A stretch of 64,000 nt of DNA from Auanema rhodensis (Eukaryota > Nematoda > Chromadorea > Rhabditida > Rhabditidae): NCBI GenBank assembly GCA_964057225.1, contig OZ059898.1, positions 15,725,267-15,789,266 on the forward strand, given 5' to 3'. Under the pieces are notes generated by a model. It did not search any database. It was not told where the DNA came from and was given only the letters and a program-made list of their open reading frames with translations. How positions within the stretch are numbered: the stretch's first letter is position 1; each line of letters begins with the position of its first letter. The translations under genes and the position numbers were made by a program. Positions 10,775-22,154 of this stretch are shown here, piece by piece.

Positions 10775-12895
10775 TTAAGAAGATGCTTCGACATTTTCTT
10801 TCTTGGATGATTCGTCAGCTTCGATGTTTTTGTTATTATCATCCTGAAGCCCATATTATTATTAATGAAAACACAGATCGAAGCACACCTTTTGATGTTC
10901 CTGGCTTTTGTCTTCAACAACATCACCAGCTACAGAATTATCATCGTTAGCTTTTTTCTCATCATCTCTCTTGACATTTCTATTGCCAAAATTATTTTTA
11001 CCACCGCGGTGAACACCACCAAAACCTCGACCACGACCCATGAAGCGATTATCAACACCATACTAAAATTACAGCATGACAACATTAAATATAGTCTAAA
11101 CAAACCGGCATTGGAGCAAAGGGCATGGGGAACGGTTGGTAAAAAGCATTGGCATCAAGCCATGTGTTTTTAAATCGTTCATCTTGGGGAACATTCATAA
11201 GGTGAGGTGGAGGGGGATGTGGAGGAGGAATGAATGGAGGTCCGCGAGAAAACAAAACAGAAGGTTGACCTTAAATAATAATAATTGAAGTATATTATTG
11301 CTTTCTTTCTTACCTTGGAACATAGCAGGGTTCATATTAGAAACAACAGGATGGCCCATTCCTCCTCGCCCATTGGTCATTCCAGCTCTGCCCCTAAACC
11401 CTCCTCGATTTTGAGCATCATTCATACCGTTTTGAGGATATCGGTTATTCTGTAACAACTGAATAACAAAAGCTAAATACTAATCACTATACGTCGATAT
11501 CTCTTGGCCGATTTTCCCTGTTGTCCATTCCTCGGAAGCCAGCTCGTCCTCCTCTTCCACGGATAGAACCACGGTTACGACCATTTTGTTCGAAGCGCTC
11601 ACGTTCATTTTTTTCCCCATTAATTACTCTGATGACGAAATAGTTAATAAAAACATATCACAAAAACGCATACTGCTCAACGCGCTCCTTGTGAACTTGA
11701 GCTTTTCTCAGCCTCTCATCCCAAGTTAATTCTCGAGTATCTTCCCTAGGACGACGATCACGGTCATGTTTCTTATTACGTCCAGCATCGTCCTACAATC
11801 TCATATTTGAGGTACAATATGCATCATCAATAATATAAAAAAATATAATAAAATGAAAACTAACAAATGAAATACGTACTTGTTGGCCAAGACCTGGCCA
11901 CTGCTGCGAATGTAGGATAGGTTTAGTATCCCACGGAGTCATGTCACGATGTGCCTTAATCACAACACTCAGCAAAAGCTTAATGTTAAATTCGGCTCAC
12001 CTTATAATTATCATGAAGTCCCATACTATTAAATTGATCAGTGAAATTAGAAGAGAACATGCCCAAATCTTCTCGTTGCAGATTTCCATACTGAAAAATA
12101 GTAATGTTTTTAATTAATAATATTAACAAACCTCAGGTTCATCCTTGAGATCAGGTGGAATGCTAGAAGTGCTGCTAACCCAGCTTGCGGTATACGCAGC
12201 AGCAGTTTGAGCGGGGTTTTCTAGAATAGATAGACTAGCTGAAAATAGAAATATAATTTTTGATGTTATACTTCAAAAATTCACCATGGAAAGTGTTATC
12301 TCCATTCTCTCGCTTAATAATTGGAGGAGGACGATTCATATTCGGAGGGGGGGCGCCTGGGTTAAAAGCTGGACCTCTAACAGCTTCTCGTTGATCAGTC
12401 CCAGCGTATGTTCCATACACTTGCTGCTGTCCAGCATAACCAGCAGTATTTTGATAAGCGGGTTGTTGGCTCCATTGAGCAGTAGGCTGAACCAAGAAAA
12501 ATAAATACAGCTAAAGAAAAATTAAAACCTGAGCATGGCTGTAAGGGGTACCAGTAGCATATCGAGTTCGGTAATAATCACCGTCCCCCATAGGTTCAGC
12601 ATATTGAACAGGGTTGTACTGAGTACTATAAGCATTTTTCTCGGCATAGGCGTTGACATCACCATGGAATTGAACAGGGTAATGAACAGCCTTTAATGAA
12701 AATAATAAAGAAAATGACATATATTTTAAAGTACTTGTGGTTGAGGCTGAGTCCATGTTCCCACGTTATTACTTCCCGTGGTTTGATAACCAGCATAACC
12801 AGCTTGCTGATACATTACTTGCTGCACATTCGGATCTTTAAAAAGCAAAAAAATTTACTGATATAAATTCACCAAAAACCTTGATTTGTAGACAT
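10775..12895 (-). CDS. Tyr/Gln-rich and RGG-rich putative RNA-binding protein (about 13 exons)
   Basis: Conceptual splicing on the minus strand gives about 525 residues starting MSTNQ and ending in an acidic Lys/Glu/Asp tail. The first ~160 residues are low-complexity and rich in Tyr, Gln, Gly and Thr, with repeated GYAGYQ and GYAGQQQVYGTYAG-like units. A charged central part contains WDERLRKAQVHKERVEQ. It is followed by RGRGGRAGFRG, RGGFRGRAGMTNGRGG, a proline cluster (FIPPPHPPPPH) and MGRGRGFGG. RGG boxes bind RNA and G-quadruplexes, and are arginine-methylated. A Tyr/Gln-rich segment plus RGG boxes is the composition of FUS-like condensate proteins. No RRM or zinc finger was seen, so the family is not identified. 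The start is the only Met before the conserved-looking low-complexity exon and follows a TTTTCAAG acceptor-like sequence. Confidence 0.6.
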
Positions 12896-13409
12896 GGTGG
12901 TTTACTTGAAAATATCAAGTAAAAGCTATCACAAAAATACCTTCCAATCACGAGCCACCACTCGTACCGAAAGGAGGTTACCTAAATAGACCTGATAGAA
13001 ATAGAACTTGGAACAACGTTCGAGCAAAGGAGAAAGGATTGATTTCTAATGAGAAATAGGAAATATTATAAACTATGCAACTAGTTTAAATATTCGTTTC
13101 AGAATTTCATGAATGAAAGAAAATTTTTTTTTATTCTACTGAGGTTGTATTTTTCAATAAATTTTCATATCTTATTAATAAATAAAATTGAAAATAACTG
13201 TAAAAGATCAAAATTCAAATCCAAGGGGGCGTGGCTTATATAACGCATTTTTGCACAACCGTGCGGCATATTGCATTCTATCGTAACGTTATAGATTAAC
13301 AGGCGTTTCGTCTCGAGACTATTATAAATTGCATTCATTTCATCTACCCTGACCGGCAGGCAGAATTTCCTGATTTCCTGAAGAACCCGCGAAATTTCAG
13401 AATTTGGAT
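12896..13409. promoter_or_regulatory. Divergent promoter region between RGG gene and zinc-finger gene
   Basis: About 510 bp separate the divergent start codons at 12895 (-) and 13410 (+). Both starts follow acceptor-like sequences, TTTTCAAG on the minus side and AAATTTCAG on the plus side. A TATATAA lies near 13237 within a comparatively GC-rich patch (13225-13300). The direction of that element is uncertain. Confidence 0.4.
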
Positions 13410-16400
13410 ATGGGTAAGATATTTGAATTCATACTTCAAAGAAAGCTGTATTTTTTATTTTAATTTGGAAAAATGACTTTTAAATTTTTTTTCAAACTTT
13501 CTAAAATATATATGACCAAGGGCAACATTGAAAGCTTCAGATGATGGCGGAAACAGTAATGAAAGGAACTTTGTTGATCGTCCTGGCCCATCAAGGCTTG
13601 TTCGTGAAGTTGTAAATGGAGATGATGAATTTGCAAACACAAAACTTAGGCGGACAAGTTATAATTCTCACAGAAATGAACAGAGCCAAGAAGTTCATGT
13701 TCGCGTGCTTCATAAAACAAATTTCATACTGATATTTAGGTTGCCGGTTCAACTGAGGAAGATGAGATCCAAATTATACAGGACTCATCAGCCATTGTAC
13801 AAAGGGTACGAAAATTAATCTGAATAAACGAAATAAGATAAAGAACTTAATGCATTTGTTTAATTTCCAGGATGCAAATGGGGAAATGTTTGTGTTAATG
13901 GATGAAGTTGAGGGAAACGGTTGAGCTTGAAATCTATATCTGAAGTATTATAATTTTCATTTAGATATGTCTGTGGAATATGTCGAAGATGACGCATTAG
14001 ATCCGATTCATTACTCCACAATAAGATCAAACATAGAAGCTGTTTTTCCTAGGCGCCCCTATGCGGAATTTCCACAAGGTTTGCTTTCAAAAAATGTACG
14101 AAAGTAACTAGTTTTACAGGTCTGAAAGCTCGAAAGAATCGACAATATGGTAATTGTAAATGTCCCGAATGTGGTGCTTCTTTTGTAAATACTGCACGGT
14201 TAGAAAGACATTTGTCTGTTCACCAGGTGAGATTCCTTAAAGTATCTTCAAGATAATTGTTCGATTTACAGGTGTTTGGATCATTTTTGTGTCCACTGTG
14301 CGCGAAAACTTATAAATATGAATATAATTTGTTTTATCATTGGAGGAAGACCTGTAAAGATCTTGATGACTTAATACCTGCTCCTCAAAGAAATGTATTT
14401 TTTGGATTGTTCATATTCAATCAGACTGATTCTTTGCAGGTGATGGATGTTTCAACCCTTAGGCAACTAGTAGATGAAGTAGTTAAAAAAAAGGCAGATT
14501 TTGGACCTGTTGATATTGGGATATCTCGTTCTGTACTTTTTCAATCTGGTCCCCTCTCTCGGTTAGAAATGCCTTCCAATCCCCTCGGTATAGATATTAT
14601 TTGTTAGCCTATTCATTAAGATATTTTTAGGTAGGCGAGGTAGTGCTTGTAGAGCATGTGGTATAGTTGTGTATACAAATCATATGCCAAAGCATCTTGG
14701 TCTTCATCAAGGTGATGGAAACCCTGACGATAGATCAGTAACGGGTGGATATATCTGTGATTTGTGCGGAATTGCATTTCGGTAATTTTTCTTTTAATAT
14801 TAGTTAAGCCATATTTTATTCTAGTCAACATCGAAATCTTTTAAAACATTGGAGATGTGGCTGTCCTGAGATACAAGCCAATATTTTGGAAAATGCTACT
14901 TTATTAACGGATGATGAGCTGCGACATACTGTGTCAGATTTGTTGAAGAGAGCTGTAACTATTCAAATAGATAGATTAGCTCAACCTAAGCGTAAATTGA
15001 TTTTCTTATTTATTTACTAAATCATGGAGAATTTTAGAAGATTTTGGCGAGGGTGGAAGTATTTCAAGAGATGGCGGTGGGGGTGATGATTCTAATGTGA
15101 GCTTGTTCTTACTGATTTTAGTTCAACTACTTTTTTTAGAGAATAATTCTAGATAGAGGCTTCGATGATAATGGTGTTGTTGATGTTAGCCAAAGGCAAG
15201 GCGGTTGGGATTCTACTGATCAAGTAGGAACTTTTTGTTTCATACAGTTATAAGTTAAATTTTTTCAGTCTATTGTTTTTGCCGATGATTTCGGGGACGA
15301 TGTTGATGGAGTTCTGGATAACTCAGCGTCTTTATTAGGTCAAGAAAGTAGAGAAAAGTGGAGAGTCGGAATACCCGGAAGTGCTGGTCTTCAATGCCCA
15401 GAATGCTTCAGGTAATGAGTTATTTTCCTTTTTCTGTTTATTCGACATATATAGATCTTTTGCTAATGTGGGTCGCCTTGAACGACATATTGCTGGATTT
15501 CATGCGTCGTTTGGGTCTCATCACTGTGTATTATGCGGCAATAGGTAGTCTTCATTTTATACCTAATATTTCTATTATACATTTTTAGGTTCAAATATGA
15601 TTATAACCTTCTTTATCATTATCGACGTAGCTGTCCCTATACAAAAACGTTTATTCAGCCCGAAATTAGAGAAAATGTGAGCTTTACTTTTGATTTCTTT
15701 TCATAAATATATGAACACGTTGTTTTGGGAGTTTCCCTTTAAGTAGTTAATTAAATTTTTTCTAATTACGCATGTAACCGGTTATTCACTGTTTAAATTC
15801 CTATCTTAGCATAGTGTGACTATTACTGGCATGTAAGTAAATATATCATGATGATCTTTGAAAGAATTCGGCCTTTTTAAAAATGTTTCAATCTAATTAT
15901 ATACTATACAGGTTGATGCTACATCTCTACGAAGAGCTGTACGAAACTTAGCCCAAAAAGAAGTGAAACTAACTCCCCAGGTAAAACCGGAGGTAATAAG
16001 TTTTTTCAGATCATGACTTTACCATTGTTTTTTATAGACATTAAGATTAATACGAGAACGACATCCAAAAGGCAATGATTCCAAAATTAGAAAAGAAATG
16101 TTAAAATATCCCAGTCATGGAGGCCCTCCACCACCGCAATTGTTAACACCTCGTCATGGTGTACCGGGAGCTGAAGCTTGTCCCGTTTGTGGTATGACAC
16201 GTTAGTTTAATCCTTATCATTTCATGATTTAAGGTGTTTTCTTCTACGGGAAAAAATCTTTAGATAGGCACGTGCATAATGCACATGGAATTGAACCATC
16301 TGAATCACTTGCCCAGAATGCAGACATCCAAATAGTAGCAGACGAAAGAGCTTATGGTAGCAAATATCTGTTTACTAGTTTCTCATTATAAATTTAAGAT

Positions 16401-17070
16401 CGTCGAGAAGAGTATTTGGTAGAATACTTAGAGGAGCATGAAGAAGAAGATGTATTAGAACCCCCACCACAACTAGAAAGACAAGAACCTGTACAGGTTG
16501 ATTATTATTTTGGCAAAATATTTTCATGTTTCATTACAGTCGCCAAGAAGGGAAATTGAAAACACAATTATATTTTTGGATTCCCATGGTAATCCTAACA
16601 TGGACCTCGATGAAGCTAATGCATCTGCATTATCCCAAATGTTTGAAACAGGTGAAGTGAATGTTGGAGATAGGGTTACGGTTAGAAATCAAGGCGTTAG
16701 TTAAAACTATATTTTTTGAGATATTCTGTTCTGTTTTAGTTACTTATTCAATTCAATGTTATTTCGTTTATTACGAACAAAAAACCATGGACTGTTACAA
16801 TAGTTAAGGAAGCAGCCATCCCTGTTTCATTAGAGGGTACCTTCGATTAACCGAGTTCTTTCTGCTAATTCATGTTTTTTCAGAAGAAGCTATGTATGCT
16901 GAGGAGCTAATGAGTAGTAATCAAGACAATGTAAGTTGATTGTCCTGTTTTCCAAATTCTAAATGTTCCTTCTATTAAAGGTCGATGGGCATGTAGAATT
17001 TGGCAGTGCCATATTAGAAGGAGAAGTAGCTGAAGCTCTTCATGAAATGAAAGCAGACAAAATGGAATAA
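13410..17070 (+). CDS. Multi-C2H2 zinc-finger protein with duplicated finger pairs (about 20 exons)
   Basis: Splicing from ATGG at 13410-13413 to 13541 and onward gives about 790 residues. There are six clear zinc fingers in three pairs plus a degenerate seventh. ZF1 is CPECGASFVNTARLERHLSVH and ZF2 is CPLCAKTYKYEYNLFYHW..C. ZF3 (CRACGIVVYTNHMPKHLGLH) pairs with ZF4 (CDLCGIAFRQHRNLLKHW). ZF5 is CPECFRSFANVGRLERHIAGFH and ZF6 is CVLCGNRFKYDYNLLYHY..C. ZF5-ZF6 closely repeat ZF1-ZF2. The even-numbered fingers end in Cys rather than His (C2HC type). Each pair is followed by a short helical segment with an LRxxV/LRRAV pattern. Acidic disordered stretches and a Glu-rich tail complete it. It is probably a nuclear DNA- or RNA-binding regulator, but I do not recognise the orthologue. 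The exon near 16740-16840 is the least certain. Confidence 0.75.
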
Positions 17071-17412
17071 ACTAACAGAGAAAACATATCAAACTGTGTT
17101 AGATACTCGTTCCTAACATTCTACTCTTAAATCTCTTGTATTTTGTTCAAGTATTTTACCAATTTTGTTGTTTATTAAGTATTAAATTCATAATTCCTCA
17201 AGTTTTGCGGTTTTGGCAATGTCACTTTCACTCATATTTCAATATAGATTTATATTTAATATGTATTGTACAATCATCTTCATTGCTTGATCTCATTATA
17301 AAACTTCTATCAGTTCAAAGATTTTTCGTTCTTCGTTTAGTATGTTTTATCTCTAGTCACCCTACCTATCTATCATGAACTTCCCGGTTTCACCTACATA
17401 TAGTTATTCAGG
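17071..17412. other. Short same-strand intergenic gap
   Basis: This 342 bp AT-rich gap between the zinc-finger gene and the histone-fold gene contains no gene. It ends in ATAGTTATTCAG directly before the G-ATG of the next gene, an acceptor-like signal in the expected position for leader trans-splicing. Confidence 0.45.
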
Positions 17413-17895
17413 ATGCAAGAGAATGATATGTCACAAGAACATAATGAGCAAGAAGATAGCGGAACTCATAGCATCCCAATAGCAAGAATCAAAAATCTCA
17501 TATTTACTGTCAGTGATGTTCTAGCGCCATCGCCCGACGGATTGTTCGCTTTTGCGAAAGCTTGTGTAAGTTTAAGACAATATGTGCTACGCCGTGTAGG
17601 CCATCTTATCGGAAAATCTAACATACGATACACCTTTCGATTGAGTTGATAAGATTTTGAATATAGGAACTATTCATCGATGAATTAGTCAGAGGAATTC
17701 ATTCTCAATATGGTAATAACATTGATTATGATGAGGTTGCTTCGTTCATATCAGAAAATGAAGATTTATGTTTTCTTCATGGTAAGACGATTTGTATAAA
17801 TTATGTCGTTCATTTAAATATTTTTAGAATTTTTCCCACGTTCTATGACCTTCGAGGCTGCTGTTCAAAAAGTTAAAGAGAAGAACTCTGAGTAA
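17413..17895 (+). CDS. Small histone-fold protein, CHRAC1/POLE4/NF-YC type (3 exons)
   Basis: Exons 17413-17565, 17667-17781 and 17828-17895 encode about 111 residues. The core runs from IPIARIKNLIF through a segment ending FAKACELFIDELV to IDYDEVASFI. This matches the CBFD/NF-YB/HMF histone fold with its R-I-K helix-1 start, AKA-ELF helix-2 and DYEDVA-like helix-3 signature. A short tail with FLHEFFPRSMTFE resembles the C-terminal segment of CHRAC15/POLE4-type subunits. Such proteins pair with a second histone-fold subunit in chromatin remodelling complexes (CHRAC) or DNA polymerase epsilon. Which of CHRAC1, POLE4 or a DR1-associated protein it is cannot be decided by eye. Confidence 0.8.
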
Positions 17896-18334
17896 TTTTA
17901 TCTTCATGACCTGTACAGTCGCTTTCTTGTTTATTTTTTTTCGTGCTATTCTGTAACGATTGTGTTATCTTGTGCGCGTAAAACACACTTTTAACTACAA
18001 CGTCGTCGTATTCTTATCAGCTTGGAGTATTTTTCGTTGTGCTTCTATTCACTTTTTGTATTCAGTAATCACTTTTGTTTCTTGTTATATACTTCGCATT
18101 AATTTATTTTTGCTTTATACCACATTTAATGGTAAACCAGTCTGACCTTCATAATCTCACCTCATAAACTCGAGTGTAGTCTCGTTCTTGTTTTCATTGA
18201 TTAAAATACTTCATTCCATTCTCATCTGTCTTGTTCGGGTTGGAGGCCTCTATATTTTATTTATTACGCGCATTTTTCTTTATAGTTTGCAGTCACTATT
18301 CTTCCTTTCTCTATATAAGTTTTCTTCAGTAAGA
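17896..18334. other. Intergenic, upstream of cytochrome b5
   Basis: AT-rich 439 bp between two plus-strand genes. An in-frame ATG exists at 18188, but the peptide it would add is hydrophobic and unlike cytochrome b5, so it was treated as 5' UTR. A TTTTCTTCAG acceptor-like sequence ends five bases before the ATG at 18335. Confidence 0.4.
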
Positions 18335-18866
18335 ATGAGCTTAACCCTTAGCAGAACCGAGGTTGCTTCCCATAACAACAGCAAATCTTGTTGGATCGTT
18401 ATTGGAAATAAAGTTTACGATGTTTCCAAATTCCTAGATGAAGTAATTGATTTATAAACTTGAAATTTACTCAGCATTTGTTTCTAGCATCCAGGAGGAT
18501 GTGAAGTTCTTCTCGAACAAGCTGGCAAAGACGCCACGGAGGCTTTTGAAGACATTGGTCATTCCTCAGATGCTCGTAGTATGAAAGATGATTACTTCGT
18601 CGGTGATTTAGTAAAGGTACACTAAATTTTTGTTCATTAATAAATCTTAAATTCTTTTTCTTGCATAGGAGGATCATCAATTGTACAGCTACGATAAAAG
18701 ACACCGCAGCTCATCTTCCGGAGATAATAAACAAAGGTAATTTTAGAAAATTATTCTAAATTCATTTGTTTTATATTCCAGAAATCAAGCAAGTCCCTTG
18801 GATGGAATGATCATGCCCCTCTTTGTCGCTGTTATTGTAGGACTTCTTTATTATCTTCTTGCCTAA
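18335..18866 (+). CDS. CYB5A: Cytochrome b5, tail-anchored (4 exons)
   Basis: Exons 18335-18442, 18488-18616, 18669-18736 and 18782-18866 encode about 129 residues. The heme-binding core contains HPGG (axial His about residue 37, at the start of exon 2) and the second axial His in IGHSSDA (about residue 61). The spacing of 24 equals that of mammalian b5. The C-terminal hydrophobic segment ([16 protein letters not shown]) is a tail anchor for the ER or outer mitochondrial membrane. It donates electrons to desaturases, P450s and reductase partners. The next gene, PARP, starts only 189 bp downstream on the same strand. Confidence 0.95.
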
Positions 18867-19055
18867 GAATAGTTTTTAACCGTTAATTAAACACTCTTTT
18901 TATAATATACATATATTTGTCTTCGTGTGATACAGTTACGGCTTACAGTAAATGTGATAATTGATCTTTTCTTATTTTTCCTTTTCTCTTTGGTTTAACC
19001 CAAACTTATGTGATAATCAACTTCATAAATTTTCAAATTTCCTTCGTTTTCAAGA

Positions 19056-22000
19056 ATGGAGCTCTCTGAAGATAATAAGGAAAATGTGAAAGGAACTGAA
19101 ATCAGTCCCATATCTGAAAAAAGTTAGAGTTTATATTATATATTTCATTGAAATGTCTTTTAGATATCATTAAGTCAAATGTTGTTTGGCATTATGAACG
19201 ATCAAAGGGTGACTGGGTTTATTACACTGAAGATATCATTGAAAAATTAAATAAGTTTGTATCGAAAAACATATTTGCTAATAATTAGTGGTTCTAGTGC
19301 TAAAGAAGATGATGTAGTTTCTGTTAATGTAGAGGAAGCAGATTTAGACATAGATATGAAAACTATGAAGCAAATTAATATGATATCTTCGTTCCGTAGA
19401 AGTGTTCGATGTTGCGTTCAAACTGATAACGATGGTTCGCACATTGTTCCAGATATTTCTAAACGATTCCATTTAGAATGCATTCTTTGGGAAGCTATGA
19501 GGGGCAGAATGTATGTTCCTTTACCACGATCTCTTCAAGTTGAATTCGAGAAGCAAAAGGTTCGCTTCATTTGAAATAGTGGATATGTTTGTTCTAATTT
19601 ATAGTCTGATGGACAGGAAACTTTCAAAATTAATTACGCTGATGACGAGTGGGAAGTGAACCTGTTAGACATGGAGATGAAGAACCAGAAGGGAACTAGA
19701 AAGGTGATCGACAACTTTAGGGATATCTGTAGTTTGTTTTTTTCAGAAGTTGAGACGCCAAGAATGTACAGCAGAAAGTGCGATTTCCGCAGTCCCAACT
19801 GTTACTGCAGTTCGGACGAGAGGCTTAACAAAGCGGTCTCTGAAAAGTGTAGAATATAAAACTGAAGTCAAAGAAGAGATTGTAAGTTTTACTTTTGAAA
19901 AAAGATATTCGAAAATGATTTAGGATGATGATGAATATGAGGAAGCACCTGCTAAAAAAGGAAAGAAAAGTGCTGGAGATGTCAAGCCTTCGAAGAGCTC
20001 GAAGAAAAGTAGGACTGTCTTCACTCCTTCCTCAATTTGTTAAATTCATCGTTCAGGCATTAAGAGCAATTCTGACTTTTATAAAAGTACTAAGAGAGTT
20101 GTGCTTGTAAAGGGTAGAGCTCCAGTTGATCCTGAATGCACTGAGAAAGTTTCTGTTGCTCATGTTCTCGACGAAGGGAACACTGTGTGGGATGCTATGC
20201 TTAACCAAACTAACATTTCTCAAAATAACAATAAATTCTACATACTACAACTTCTAGAAGATGATAAAGCGAAGAGTTATAGGTTTGTTGAGCTCATTTT
20301 TCAAAATTAGCTATTCATCATTTTCAGTGTCTGGTTCCGTTGGGGAAGAGTTGGATATCGAGGTCAAAGTAATCTGCAAAATTTTGGGGAATGCTTGGAT
20401 GAAGCTAAAAAATGTTTCTGCAAAAAATTCCGCGATAAGACATACAATGATTGGTCTGAAAGGCATGAATTTGAGAGGGTTCCTGGAAAATATACATTGA
20501 TCGAAGTAACTAAACTATTGTTGCTTCTTAACATATCATTGTTCTAGATGGACTATAAGCTTAATGACAAAAAGGAAGAAAATGATTCAGAGGTCAAGAA
20601 AGAAGAAGATGATGGAGAAGACGATACTGGGAGCTATGTAAGTTTCCTATTCAAGTTAGAGGGGATGCTTACATCGAATTTCATAAATATTTTGTTTTGT
20701 TAGTTCTGCGCTAGTTATTTTTTCAAACACCTTTTTTGTTAATTGTGTTTCATTTAGGAGGAGTCAAAACTTGATGAAAGAGTTCGAAGTTTCATGGCTT
20801 TATTATGTAATCGTCAAACTATGGAAGAAGCAGCTATGGAAATGGAGTATGACTCTGCTAAAGCTCCTTTAGGCAAGGCCCTTATCTAAAGTTATAGTAA
20901 TAATTTTATTATAGGAAAGCTAACTGAAACTCAAATCGAGGAAGGTTATCGTCTACTTGCTGATATTGAAAAGTTCATAGCGGATAAGAAATTCGGCCGC
21001 GAATTCCTAGATGCTGTGAATGAATATTATACGAAAATTCCTCATAATTTCGGGTTTGATTATCAGTTTCTTCAGTTAGTACTGTACAGTTTATAGTTTC
21101 CGTCAACCTCCACTGATAAAAACCAATGATATGTTGAAAAAGGAAAATGAATTGCTTGAATTCTTGCAAGAAATTGAAATTGCTATTCGTATTCTTGGAA
21201 GTGGAAAGAAGAAGGGAGACAGGTTCGTTTTAACCACACTCACTGAATTATCTTCCGTGCTTGTAGGCGTGATCCTGTGGACCGTTATTATGATAATATG
21301 AACTGTGACATCACTGCAGTTGAAGAAGGAGACGAAGAATACAAGGTATGGTTTCTCATTATAATTATCTTTGTGCAAATTGTGTATTTCAGATGGTTGA
21401 AAAGTACTTGAAAACAAATCATGCCTCTACTCATATGTATTCTATGAATATCGTTAATATCTTCAAAGTCAAAAAAGATGAAGAAGAAGAGAAGTTTAAA
21501 ACTGATATTGGCAACAGGTATTGGTACATTTCTACTGTATAATATTTAATTCTATTAGAATGCTCCTTTGGCACGGGTCTCGTCTTACTAACTTTTATGG
21601 TATTTTATCCAAAGGACTTCGTATTGCTCCACCTGAAGCTCCTACTTGCGGTATCACTTGATTTAATAATATATTTAATAAAACTTATATTCTTAGGTTA
21701 TATGTTCGGAAAAGGTATTTACTTTGCTGATATGGCCAGTAAGTCTGGAAACTATTGTTATCCAGCTTCTGGAAAGCCGGGAGTTTTGCTTTTATCTGAG
21801 GTTCAATTTCATTTTTATAAAATGTTTTGACATAATTTTTAGGTTGCTCTCGGAAACCCTAGAACTCTTCGGGACGCCGATTACCAAGCTAATAAGCTTC
21901 CCAAAGGCACCCATAGTACCTTTGGTGAAGGTCGCACCATTCCCAAAAAGGAACAACATGCTACTTTGTAAATCACTATAAAGATATCAAAGAATTAATT

Positions 22001-22154
22001 TTTTTTCAGGGATGATGGACTTGTTGTTCCTTGCGGTAAACCAGTTAAACGTGAAGATGATGGAAATTATTCTTTGCTCTACAACGAATACGTTGTATAC
22101 GATACTGCTCAGGTTAAAATGAAATATGTCGTTGAAGTTGAGTTTGATATGTAA
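19056..22154 (+). CDS. PARP2: PARP2-type poly(ADP-ribose) polymerase with tandem N-terminal WWE domains
   Basis: Splicing gives about 760 residues. A WWE domain is seen at about 29-92 ([13 protein letters not shown] ... KTMKQIN...RRSVR). A second is at about 114-178 ([15 protein letters not shown] ... [22 protein letters not shown]). A basic/acidic linker follows, then a WGR domain at about 270-385 ([29 protein letters not shown]). The helical regulatory domain lies at about 412-530 ([22 protein letters not shown]). The catalytic domain at about 540-760 holds the H-Y-E triad: His about 611 in LLWHGSR, Tyr about 645 in GKGIYFADM, Glu about 739 in [13 protein letters not shown] and catalytic parts match PARP2, which is activated by DNA breaks and poly-ADP-ribosylates nuclear proteins. 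Human PARP2 has a short basic N-terminus and no WWE. One intron (20873-20914) appears to be GC-AG. An AATAAA at 22263-22268 follows the stop. Confidence 0.93.

Noticed and set aside
13528-13540. Alternative acceptor TTGAAAG for the second zinc-finger gene exon
   Set aside because: The downstream CTTCAG at 13535-13540 is a much better acceptor and keeps the same frame.
18188-18334. In-frame upstream ATG extending cytochrome b5 by 49 residues
   Set aside because: The added sequence is not found in b5 proteins, and an acceptor-like TTCTTCAG lies between it and the conserved start at 18335.
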